A stretch of 64,000 nt of DNA from Terrisporobacter mayombei. Lineage in GTDB: Bacteria > Bacillota > Clostridia > Peptostreptococcales > Peptostreptococcaceae. The notes below the pieces were generated by a model. It saw only the letters and a program-made list of their open reading frames with translations, did not search any database and was not told the DNA's origin. A program made the position numbers and the translations under genes. The stretch spans positions 1 to 64,000 of the forward strand of contig NZ_JACRYU010000005.1 of NCBI RefSeq assembly GCF_014333445.1, in the 5' to 3' direction. Positions 49,378 to 56,983 of the stretch are shown piece after piece; position 1 is the stretch's first letter; every line of letters begins with the position of its first letter.

Positions 49378-50532
49378 ATGATATCTAAGAAAAGGGCTCT
49401 TATATATTCGATTTTCCTAGTTATAGTAACTATAATTGGGACAAGTATGTTTCAAATAACTTTTGGAGATAAAGTCATAATATCTAAGGAATTATATGAA
49501 TCCTATGCCAAGTATAATAAGCTTTTAGGATTAGAGGAGCTTATAAAAGAAGATTACTACCAAGAAGTATCGGAAGATAACTTGGTGGATGGTGCATTAA
49601 AAGGATTATTTGAAGGTCTTGATGATCCTTATTCTCAATATTATACAGTAGAAGAATTTAAAAGCTTACAAGAGCAAACTAGTGGCTCTTTTGTAGGTAT
49701 AGGAGTTTACATAGGAATAAATCCAGCAGATAATAACATAACAATAATTTCGCCGATAGAAGGTTCTCCAGCATATGATGAAGGAATTAAGGCAGGAGAT
49801 GTAGTATTAAGTGTAGATGGTAAACCTGTTGATCCAAATAAGCTTGATGAAGTAACAAAAAAAATAAAAGGAAAAGAAAATACATATGTAAAATTAAAAG
49901 TAAAAAGAGGTAACAAAGAATTAGATTTTAAGGTGAAAAGACAAACAATAGTAACTAAAAGTGTTGCAAGTGAAGTTATGGATGGAGATGTAGGATATCT
50001 AAGAATAACATCTTTTGATGAAAATACATATGAAGAATTTAAAGAACATTTAGCTGGATTGAAAGAACAAGGTATAAAAGGGCTAGTAATAGACTTGAGA
50101 GATAATCCTGGTGGCTTGCTAAATATTTGTGTTGATATAGCTGATGATCTAATAGGAAAAGGAACTATCGTTTACACAAAAGATAATTCAGGAAATAAAG
50201 AATATTATAAATCTGACGAAAAAGAGTTAGACCTTCCTATGGCTGTATTAATTAATGGAGGTAGTGCATCGGCATCAGAGATTTTAACGGCTGCATTAGT
50301 TGATAATAATAAAGCTGCTGCCATTGGTGAGACATCTTTTGGTAAAGGTTTAGTTCAAAGTGTTAAGCAGCTTAAGGATGGAACTGGATATAAATTGACA
50401 ACGGCTCAATACTATACTCCAAATGGAGATTATATAAATAAAAAAGGAATAACACCTAAAATTAAAGAATCTGATTCTGAAAAGCAAATGAAATCAGCTA
50501 TAGAATATATAAAAGGAAAAATTAAAGAATAA
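49378..50532 (+). CDS. ctpA: C-terminal processing protease, S41 family
   Basis: Membrane-anchored serine protease. 384 residues: N-terminal membrane helix (about 8-28), a PDZ domain (about 100-185, with SFVGIGVYIG and AGDVVLSVDG) and an S41 catalytic domain with GGSASASEI (nucleophile serine about 298) and the catalytic lysine in SFGKG (323). AAAGGAG precedes the ATG. The Ctp family cleaves regulatory or envelope proteins, in Bacillus including sporulation factors. No putative peptidoglycan-binding C-terminal domain is present. Confidence 0.94.
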   Translation: MISKKRALIYSIFLVIVTIIGTSMFQITFGDKVIISKELYESYAKYNKLLGLEELIKEDYYQEVSEDNLVDGALKGLFEGLDDPYSQYYTVEEFKSLQEQTSGSFVGIGVYIGINPADNNITIISPIEGSPAYDEGIKAGDVVLSVDGKPVDPNKLDEVTKKIKGKENTYVKLKVKRGNKELDFKVKRQTIVTKSVASEVMDGDVGYLRITSFDENTYEEFKEHLAGLKEQGIKGLVIDLRDNPGGLLNICVDIADDLIGKGTIVYTKDNSGNKEYYKSDEKELDLPMAVLINGGSASASEILTAALVDNNKAAAIGETSFGKGLVQSVKQLKDGTGYKLTTAQYYTPNGDYINKKGITPKIKESDSEKQMKSAIEYIKGKIKE

Positions 50533-50791
50533 ATTTTAATTATTTGATTTAATAAATTATTATTGGAAATAATTTAAATGTATAAGTAATAATATGGAAA
50601 ATACTTAAATGATTTTTTTAAAATATATTAAAAAAGTAAGATAAATCAAATAATGCAATATTTCAACAAAATATGATTATATAAATCATAAACCTAATAA
50701 AATTTCAAAAAAAATCAATTATTAAGAGGAAAAATAGACGTAATATAGAATTACTTATATAAGTTAATAATCTTAGGTGGGAAGTGAGTTT

Positions 50792-50911
50792 ATGAGTAAA
50801 ACTATAGCAAAAGTTGTTAACTTTCAAGAATATAAGGATAAAAAGAAGCAATTAGAAGTTGACAGGAAAGAACTTTTAGAGCTTATTAAACAAATAGTAA
50901 CTACAAAATAA
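50792..50911 (+). CDS. 39-residue charged peptide of unknown function
   Basis: Small frame with a plausible ribosome binding site (GGTGGGAAGTGA) and an intrinsic terminator whose left arm includes its stop codon. The peptide is highly charged and probably one helix: IAKVVNFQEYKDKKKQ followed by LEVDRKELLELIKQ. No family is recognised. The 259 bases before it are AT-rich, without visible features. Confidence 0.65.
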   Translation: MSKTIAKVVNFQEYKDKKKQLEVDRKELLELIKQIVTTK

Positions 50912-50934
50912 GAGACATATTGTCTCTTATTTTT
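50907..50934 (+). terminator. Terminator overlapping the stop of the 39-residue peptide gene
   Basis: AATAAGAGAC (50907-50916) pairs perfectly with GTCTCTTATT (50922-50931), followed by T. Confidence 0.87.
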
Positions 50935-51011
50935 AGTTTTTGTATATTAAATCATAAAAAGCATATTATTTTTAGATGATATTTCTATATTTTTATTTTT
51001 ATAAATATAAA

Positions 51012-51029
51012 AGGAAGCCGAAGCTTCCT
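51012..51029 (-). terminator. Intrinsic terminator with TTCG loop, minus strand
   Basis: AGGAAGC pairs with GCTTCCT; read on the minus strand the loop is TTCG closed by C-G, a very stable tetraloop, followed by TTTATATTTAT. It ends the small gene at 51036-51227. Confidence 0.82.
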
Positions 51030-51035
51030 CTCATG

Positions 51036-51227
51036 TTAATAACTTCTTAATCCACTAATATAATCTTGGAACTGAGTAAACTCATTTTCATCTTGAAGAT
51101 TAACTACAGTGGATTTTTCTTCATAAAAATTCTTAAGATAAATATTTCTATTTCCTTCTGATCCATCTTGATAAATACATCTATACCCATCTTCATATAG
51201 GTTTTTTAGGTCATTGAAATTTTCCAT
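51036..51227 (-). CDS. 63-residue acidic protein of unknown function
   Basis: Small minus-strand gene with AAGGAG nine bases before its ATG and an intrinsic terminator right after its stop, so probably real. The protein is acidic and rich in aromatic residues (LKNLYEDGYRCIYQDGS, FTQFQDYISG), with no signal or membrane segment. I do not recognise a family. An 11-base perfect inverted repeat lies about 30 bases upstream of its start. Confidence 0.75.
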   Translation of the reverse strand: MENFNDLKNLYEDGYRCIYQDGSEGNRNIYLKNFYEEKSTVVNLQDENEFTQFQDYISGLRSY

Positions 51228-51256
51228 TCAATCATCTCCTTAAAACATACTTATCT

Positions 51257-51281
51257 GATTATATTTTTTGAAAATATAATC
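51257..51281. repeat. Perfect 11-base inverted repeat between small gene and cobT
   Basis: GATTATATTTT (51257-51267) and AAAATATAATC (51271-51281) with a three-base centre. It lies in the divergent region between the 63-residue protein gene and cobT: a candidate operator, or a poor terminator. Confidence 0.45.
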
Positions 51282-51456
51282 AATGTATACCTGTAAATAA
51301 AACAAAAAAATGTTAAAAAATTCTTAAAAATAAAACAAAGTGCTAGCTACTATTAATATATGTTAATATAATTAATTGTAGGATGAATAAAAAATAAGGA
51401 CATTAGTAATTATTAAGGCATATAGATATACTTAATTTTTTAGGGGGTAGGTATTA

Positions 51457-52503
51457 GTGAATTTAATTGAAAATATATCAAGAAACATTTATCCATTAGA
51501 AAAACAATACATAGGACAGGCTCAGCAAAGGCTAGGCAGACTAATAAAGCCAACAGGAAGTTTAGGAAAAATGGAGAATATTTGTGCTCAATTGGCAGGA
51601 ATTTATGGAAGAAAATATTTTGATACATCAAAGAAAATTATAATAGCTTTTGCATGTGATCATGGAGTATATGAAGAGGGGGTTGCTCCAGACCCTCAAA
51701 ATATTACTATTCTTCAATTTAAAAACTTTCCTCATAAGATAAATGGTGTAGGAACAATATCCAAATTTGTAGGCGCAGATGTATTACCTGTTGATGTAGG
51801 TATAAATTGTGATGAAAAATTAGAAGGAGTTTTAGATTATAAAATAAGAAAAGGTACTTCTAATATGGCAAAAGGACCAGCTATGACTAGGGAAGAAGCT
51901 GAGAGATGTATAGAAATTGGTATAGAAATGGCTGAAAAGTGTATACAAGATGATTATACATTAATAGGAATCGGAGAGATGGGTATAGCGAATACTACTC
52001 CATCTACAGCTATAATATCGGCTATAGGAGGCTTTGATCCAAGTGAAATAACAGGTATGGGAGCAGGCCTTAAGAAAGAATTAATACAACATAAAGCTAG
52101 TGTAATCAGAAAAGCAATTGAATTAAATAAACCAAATCCAAAAGATTCTATAGATGTATTATCTAAAGTAGGTGGATTTGAAATAGGAGCTATGGCAGGT
52201 GTGATATTAGGGTGTGCTGCAAATAGAATTCCAGTTGTATTAGATGGATTTATATCCTATGCTGCAGCATTATTAGCATATAATATTAATCCTAGGGTAA
52301 AAGACTATATGATAGCTTCGCATTTATCAGCTGAACCAGGTACAGAAAAAGTTCTTGGCATGATTGGATTAGAACCATTTTTAGCAATGGACATGAGGCT
52401 AGGGGAAGGCAGTGGAGCAGCTTTAGCATTTAATATAATAGAAGCTTCAAACTATGTATACAAAAATATGGCAACATTTGATGAGATAGATATGGGAAGA
52501 TAA
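51457..52503 (+). CDS. cobT: Nicotinate-nucleotide--dimethylbenzimidazole phosphoribosyltransferase
   Basis: Activates the lower-ligand base to alpha-ribazole phosphate for cobalamin assembly. 348 residues: PTGSLGKMENICAQLAGI near residue 30-47, CDHGVYEEGVAPDPQ, GIGEMGIANTTPS and the catalytic-region HLSAEPGTEKVL. It starts at GTG 51457 after AGGGGGTAGG. First gene of the cobT-U-S-C operon. No cobalamin riboswitch precedes it. Confidence 0.96.
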   Translation: MNLIENISRNIYPLEKQYIGQAQQRLGRLIKPTGSLGKMENICAQLAGIYGRKYFDTSKKIIIAFACDHGVYEEGVAPDPQNITILQFKNFPHKINGVGTISKFVGADVLPVDVGINCDEKLEGVLDYKIRKGTSNMAKGPAMTREEAERCIEIGIEMAEKCIQDDYTLIGIGEMGIANTTPSTAIISAIGGFDPSEITGMGAGLKKELIQHKASVIRKAIELNKPNPKDSIDVLSKVGGFEIGAMAGVILGCAANRIPVVLDGFISYAAALLAYNINPRVKDYMIASHLSAEPGTEKVLGMIGLEPFLAMDMRLGEGSGAALAFNIIEASNYVYKNMATFDEIDMGR

Positions 52504-52524
52504 AATATCTAAAGGAGAAAATAC

Positions 52525-53082
52525 ATGAGTAAAATTGTATTGGTAACGGGAGGAGCAAGATCTGGAAAAAGTAGTTTTGCAGAATCTCTTTGTATTAAAC
52601 AAAATAATAGGACTGCTTATATTGCTACTTCTGTAGCATTTGATGATGAGATGAAAAATAGAGTAAAAAAACATCAACAAAGTAGACCTAAAGATTGGAA
52701 AACTTATGAAATATATAAGGATATCTATTCTATTATAGAAGAGTTAGGTGAGAATCATGATACAGTTATAATGGACTGTGTGACATTGATGGTGAATAAT
52801 TTGATGTTTACTTCTGGTATAGATATAGAAGTTTCAACATCAGAGGAATTAGATGAATTAGAAAGCTATATAAAAAATCAGATAAAAAAGTTATTAGAAG
52901 CTGTAAAAAAGACTAATTTATACTTTGTTATAGTAACTAATGAAATAGGAATGGGTGTAGTTCCGGAAAATAAACTTGCTAGAATATATGGTGATTTTGT
53001 TGGTCGAGCTAATCAACAAATTAGTAAAATGAGTGACGAAGTTTATTTTGTTGTAAGCGGAATTCCTATGAAAGTGAAGTGA
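52525..53082 (+). CDS. cobU: Adenosylcobinamide kinase / adenosylcobinamide-phosphate guanylyltransferase
   Basis: Phosphorylates adenosylcobinamide and then attaches GMP. 185 residues with the P-loop GGARSGKS (9-16), AYIATSVAFDDEM, a guanylylation-site histidine in KKHQQSRP and VTNEIGMGVVPEN. AAAGGAG precedes the ATG. It lies 21 bases after cobT. Confidence 0.95.
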   Translation: MSKIVLVTGGARSGKSSFAESLCIKQNNRTAYIATSVAFDDEMKNRVKKHQQSRPKDWKTYEIYKDIYSIIEELGENHDTVIMDCVTLMVNNLMFTSGIDIEVSTSEELDELESYIKNQIKKLLEAVKKTNLYFVIVTNEIGMGVVPENKLARIYGDFVGRANQQISKMSDEVYFVVSGIPMKVK

Positions 53083-53087
53083 TATAA

Positions 53088-53855
53088 ATGAAAAGATTTA
53101 TAGGAATATTGCAATTTATGACTAGGATACCTATTAAAGCTGATATAGGATTTGATGAAGAGTTTCATAAGTCTATAGTGTATTTTCCTTTAGTTGGATT
53201 TGTTATAGGATTAATATCATATTTAATAGGTTGTTTAGCTATTAAGGTATTTGACCCTTTTGTAACATCTATATTAATAGTTGGTGCAGAAGTTATAATA
53301 ACTGGAGGACTTCATATTGATGGCTTAGGAGATACATTTGATGCTATATATAGTAATAGAGATAAAGAAAGAATGTTAGAAATAATGAAGGATTCTAGGT
53401 TAGGCACAAACTCCCTTTTAGCAATATTATTTTTAGTATTGATAAAAATAGGTGTTCTTACAAATATAATAAATGCTAATTTGCTATGGATAATTATATT
53501 TATGCCTCTTGTGTCTAGATTAGGTGTCATAGTAATGCTTTATAAAACAGTAACACCAAGAAAAGTAGGTATGGGAAATATATTTATAGGTAAAGCTACG
53601 TTGAGTATGTTTATAATAGCAGTTATTTATTCTATTGCTATTATAGGATTAATTAGTAAATTTATATTCTTATCTTCTGATTTATTATTAATAAAATTAC
53701 TTAGTTCCATTCTAATTGTTATGCTATTTGATTATTTATTTAAAAATCATATTTATAAAAAAATTGATGGCATAACAGGAGATATACTAGGTTGTACTAT
53801 AGAACTGGGTGAACTTATATTTATATTATATGTATATATAATAATGGTTATTTAA
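53088..53855 (+). CDS. cobS: Adenosylcobinamide-GDP ribazoletransferase (cobalamin synthase)
   Basis: Integral membrane enzyme that joins adenosylcobinamide-GDP to alpha-ribazole (phosphate). 255 residues, about six membrane helices, with FMTRIPI near the start and the acidic GGLHIDGLGDTFDAI motif with DGLGDT. It starts five bases after cobU with only a weak ribosome binding site, so it is probably translationally coupled. Confidence 0.94.
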   Translation: MKRFIGILQFMTRIPIKADIGFDEEFHKSIVYFPLVGFVIGLISYLIGCLAIKVFDPFVTSILIVGAEVIITGGLHIDGLGDTFDAIYSNRDKERMLEIMKDSRLGTNSLLAILFLVLIKIGVLTNIINANLLWIIIFMPLVSRLGVIVMLYKTVTPRKVGMGNIFIGKATLSMFIIAVIYSIAIIGLISKFIFLSSDLLLIKLLSSILIVMLFDYLFKNHIYKKIDGITGDILGCTIELGELIFILYVYIIMVI

Positions 53856-53864
53856 GGTGATGAA

Positions 53865-54470
53865 ATGATTAAATTGATTTTAGTAAGACATGCGATTACT
53901 ACTTGTAATGAAGGTGGGAATTTATCTGGATTAACAGATAGTATGTTGAGTGAAAAAGGTAAGTTACAAGTAAAAAATTTAACTAATTATTTAAAAGATG
54001 AGAAGATAGATGAAATATACTCAACACCATTTTCTAGAACAAAAGAAACTATAAGAAAATTAGCTGAGATTAAAAATATTGATATTGTAGAGACTGATGA
54101 ATTAAATGAAATAAATTTTGGAGATTTTGAAGGATTGGGATTTGAATTTATACAAAGAGAGTATCCTGAAGAATTTGAAAAAATGATAAATGAAGGATTT
54201 GATTATAAATATCCTCAAGGAGAAAGTTTAAAGGATACTTTCTATAGGGTCGCAAAAAAGTTAGATAATATAATGAAAGATAAAGATTCTAAAACTATTT
54301 TGATCTGCTCTCATGGAGGAACTATAAGAAATATAATTTCTTATTTATTAACTAATGACTATAAATATCATTGGAATTTTAAAATAGATAACTCTTCTGT
54401 TTCTATAATTGAAATAGATAATAAATTTGCAGTGATTAATAAATTAAATGATACAAGCTTTTTAATATAA
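53865..54470 (+). CDS. cobC: Alpha-ribazole phosphatase (histidine phosphatase family)
   Basis: Removes the phosphate of alpha-ribazole phosphate or of cobalamin-5'-phosphate. 201 residues with the phosphohistidine motif LVRHAITTCNEGG (nucleophile His9), YSTPFSRTKETI, LNEINFGDFEG and the second histidine in ICSHGGTI. Position in the cob operon supports this role over that of a general phosphoglycerate mutase relative. Confidence 0.9.
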   Translation: MIKLILVRHAITTCNEGGNLSGLTDSMLSEKGKLQVKNLTNYLKDEKIDEIYSTPFSRTKETIRKLAEIKNIDIVETDELNEINFGDFEGLGFEFIQREYPEEFEKMINEGFDYKYPQGESLKDTFYRVAKKLDNIMKDKDSKTILICSHGGTIRNIISYLLTNDYKYHWNFKIDNSSVSIIEIDNKFAVINKLNDTSFLI

Positions 54471-54473
54471 AAT

Positions 54474-54510
54474 AATCCCCTAAGAATTAATTTCATTAGG
54501 GGATTGTTTT
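54474..54510. terminator. Terminator between cobC and the convergent dehydrogenase
   Basis: AATCCCCTAA (54474-54483) pairs with TTAGGGGATT (54496-54505), followed by GTTTT. It can serve both convergent units. Confidence 0.85.
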
Positions 54511-54555
54511 ATATTAATGATATTTATGTAACTAAATTATATTGATGTTTACTTA

Positions 54556-55671
54556 CTAAAATAATGATTTATAAATTTCATATATAGTATTTTTATCTAG
54601 AGGAACATATGCATTAGCCATTAATCTTCCTTGTTTTGTTACCACATTTTCAGTAAAAATTATAAGATCTTCTTCTTTAGCGCCATATCCTTGTAATGAT
54701 TTTTTTGGAAGTATATGATAAAGAAGTTTTTCAGTCTCATCAAATACATATTTCTCAGGGCAATCTAGTATCTCTGATAGTAATTTACATAAATCTTTTA
54801 TTTTTCCATCAGGGTTTAATTTCATATATGTTTTAAATACTTCAGTTAAGAAGACATAATTTGATTCCCCATGAGGTACATGGTAGAAAGATCCAAGAGG
54901 AAAACTCATAGCATGTACTGTACCACATCCTGCATTCCCAAAAGCAATTCCTGCGTATGTACTTGCTATTAAGAAATTATCAAGAAGATTTTCTAAACTT
55001 TGTTGACCTTCATCTGCAATAGTTTTGAATCCATTTATAATCATTCTTATAGCTTCTTTTGAGTACATTTCTGTAAATACAGATGCTTTAGGAGATACAA
55101 AAGACTCTATAGCATGAATTAATGCATCTATTGCGCTAGCTGCAAATATTTTAAAAGGAAGTATACTTAGAAGCTCTGGTATTAATATAGCATAATCAGC
55201 AAGTATTTCATCATTAGCAAGACCAAACTTACTATTTAATGAACTTAAATGCAGTACAGAAATATTAGTGACTTCACTCCCAGTACCACAAGTAGTTGGT
55301 ATAAGTATTAACTCTTTAACTTTTTTAGGCGGAAATTTCTTTTCAAATAAGTCGCATATAGGAGTTATTTGCTCTAGTGCAAAAAGTTTGGAAACGTCTA
55401 ATATACTTCCTCCACCTATTCCAATTACTCTTTTATAATTTATATCTTTGACATCATTATAGATTTTTTCAACCATTTTATCGCTTGGCTCACCATTTCC
55501 ATAATCTCTCCTATAAATTATAGTGGCATCTTTAATATAAGATTCAAAGAAGGGTTTATATATGTACTCATTTGTAATTATTAAATCTCCTTCGCCTATG
55601 TTAAATTCTGAGCAGAATTCCATACACTTATCAAATGTTATAATTTCAGGTGTTAATTTAAAATTTTTCAT
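54556..55671 (-). CDS. 4hbD: 4-Hydroxybutyrate dehydrogenase (iron-type alcohol dehydrogenase)
   Basis: NAD-dependent reduction of succinate semialdehyde to 4-hydroxybutyrate. 371 residues of the group III, iron-dependent family: GIGGGSILDVSKL nucleotide segment, PTTCGTGSEVTNISV, and metal ligands in SAIDALIHAIESF and SFYHVPHGESN. The sequence follows the C. kluyveri 4HbD closely by memory (opening, GEPSDKM, AFGNAGCGTVHAMSFP). AAGGAG precedes the start on the minus strand. In C. kluyveri and C. difficile the gene sits with succinate-CoA and semialdehyde genes; none is adjacent here. Confidence 0.85.
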   Translation of the reverse strand: MKNFKLTPEIITFDKCMEFCSEFNIGEGDLIITNEYIYKPFFESYIKDATIIYRRDYGNGEPSDKMVEKIYNDVKDINYKRVIGIGGGSILDVSKLFALEQITPICDLFEKKFPPKKVKELILIPTTCGTGSEVTNISVLHLSSLNSKFGLANDEILADYAILIPELLSILPFKIFAASAIDALIHAIESFVSPKASVFTEMYSKEAIRMIINGFKTIADEGQQSLENLLDNFLIASTYAGIAFGNAGCGTVHAMSFPLGSFYHVPHGESNYVFLTEVFKTYMKLNPDGKIKDLCKLLSEILDCPEKYVFDETEKLLYHILPKKSLQGYGAKEEDLIIFTENVVTKQGRLMANAYVPLDKNTIYEIYKSLF

Positions 55672-56037
55672 AATTACTCCTTATTTAAATATAAAATTAG
55701 TAAATTTTTAATATGATTTTGTTTATACTTCTATTATGGTAATTATACCATATTATATTTATTAGAATTAATTTCTATATAAATATAGCATTGAAAAATA
55801 GTAAGAAAATTTAGAGTAAAAATAGGAAGCCAAGGATGGATATTTAGGGAAAAATTTATAGATATATATTAAGATATAGAAAAAAATTCCTATATCTTAT
55901 TTTGAATAAATTGATTTAATTACAACTGTATTTTGATCAAATATACTATACTTTTATTAAGTGAAAAATGATAAGATTTTATAAATTATTTTAGGGAATA
56001 TTATAAGTAATAAGAATTATTCAAAAAGGAGATTATT
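55672..56037. other. 366-base AT-rich gap between 4hbD and the AAA+ gene
   Basis: No credible reading frame. It contains a terminator-like hairpin, TAAGATATAG (55870-55879) with CTATATCTTA (55890-55899), followed by TTTT. No + strand gene lies upstream to be ended by it, so it may be a leader attenuator or the end of a short RNA. Promoters for the divergent genes must also lie here. Confidence 0.5.
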
Positions 56038-56964
56038 ATGGATATAATAGAAAACTTAAGGGTACAAGGGGTAAGTGAGTCACTTATAAAAGATATACTA
56101 CATTTTAGAAAAGAATTTAATGTAGATGAGGACGTCGAACATAGAGTGACAAAGTCACCTACATTTTATATAGGGGAAGATATACTTTCTATGTGTATAT
56201 CAGCAATTTTAGAGGAAGAAAATATTTTATTATCTGGTCCAAAAGCTACTGGAAAAAATTTATTATCAGATAACTTATCTGAAATATTTGGTAGACCTCA
56301 ATGGAATACTTCATTTCATATAAATACAGATAGTTCATCTTTAATTGGAACAGATACATTCATTGATAATGAGGTAAGGTTGAGAAGAGGTTCTGTATAT
56401 GAATGTGCACTTCACGGTGGTTTTGGAGTATTTGATGAGATAAATATGGCAAAGAATGATGCAATAGTAGTAGTACATTCTGCACTAGATTATAGAAGAA
56501 TAATAGACGTACCAGGATACGAAAGAATAAATCTACATCCAGCCACTAGGTTTATAGGAACAATGAACTATGAATATGCAGGAACTAAAGAGTTGAATGA
56601 AGCTTTGGTATCTAGATTTTTAGTTATAGATATTCCGGCAGTAGATGAGGGTAAATTAATGATGATTCTAAAGAGAGAGTTTCCATACGCAGATGAAGAG
56701 AAATTAAATCAGTTTGCAGGAATATTCTTAGATTTACAATTAAAGTCACAAAATGGAGAAATATCAACAAAGTCTATAGATTTAAGGGGATTAATAGGGT
56801 CTTTAAAAACAATTAAAAGAGGATTAAAGCCGACTTTAGCTATAAATATGGGGCTTACAGGTAAGACTTTTGATATTTATGAAAAAGAAATAGTAAATGA
56901 TATTATAAGAACGAGGATACCGGAAAAATGGGAAAGTAAAGATATATTTTTAGCTGGGCAATAA
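56038..56964 (+). CDS. MoxR-type AAA+ ATPase (NorQ/CbbQ-like)
   Basis: 308 residues. An N-terminal helical region is followed by an AAA+ core: Walker A GPKATGKN (67-74), Walker B GVFDEIN (D133, E134), sensor-1 GTMN (174-177) and an arginine-finger region ALVSRF (189-194). The Walker A motif ends in Asn where Thr or Ser normally coordinates Mg2+. MoxR ATPases pair with VWA proteins to remodel or insert metal into client enzymes. The VWA gene follows 19 bases later. The client is unknown; the cob genes and a cobalamin riboswitch lie within 3 kb. AAAGGAG precedes the ATG. Confidence 0.85.
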   Translation: MDIIENLRVQGVSESLIKDILHFRKEFNVDEDVEHRVTKSPTFYIGEDILSMCISAILEEENILLSGPKATGKNLLSDNLSEIFGRPQWNTSFHINTDSSSLIGTDTFIDNEVRLRRGSVYECALHGGFGVFDEINMAKNDAIVVVHSALDYRRIIDVPGYERINLHPATRFIGTMNYEYAGTKELNEALVSRFLVIDIPAVDEGKLMMILKREFPYADEEKLNQFAGIFLDLQLKSQNGEISTKSIDLRGLIGSLKTIKRGLKPTLAINMGLTGKTFDIYEKEIVNDIIRTRIPEKWESKDIFLAGQ

Positions 56965-56983
56965 TCCAGGGTAGGTGATAAAT

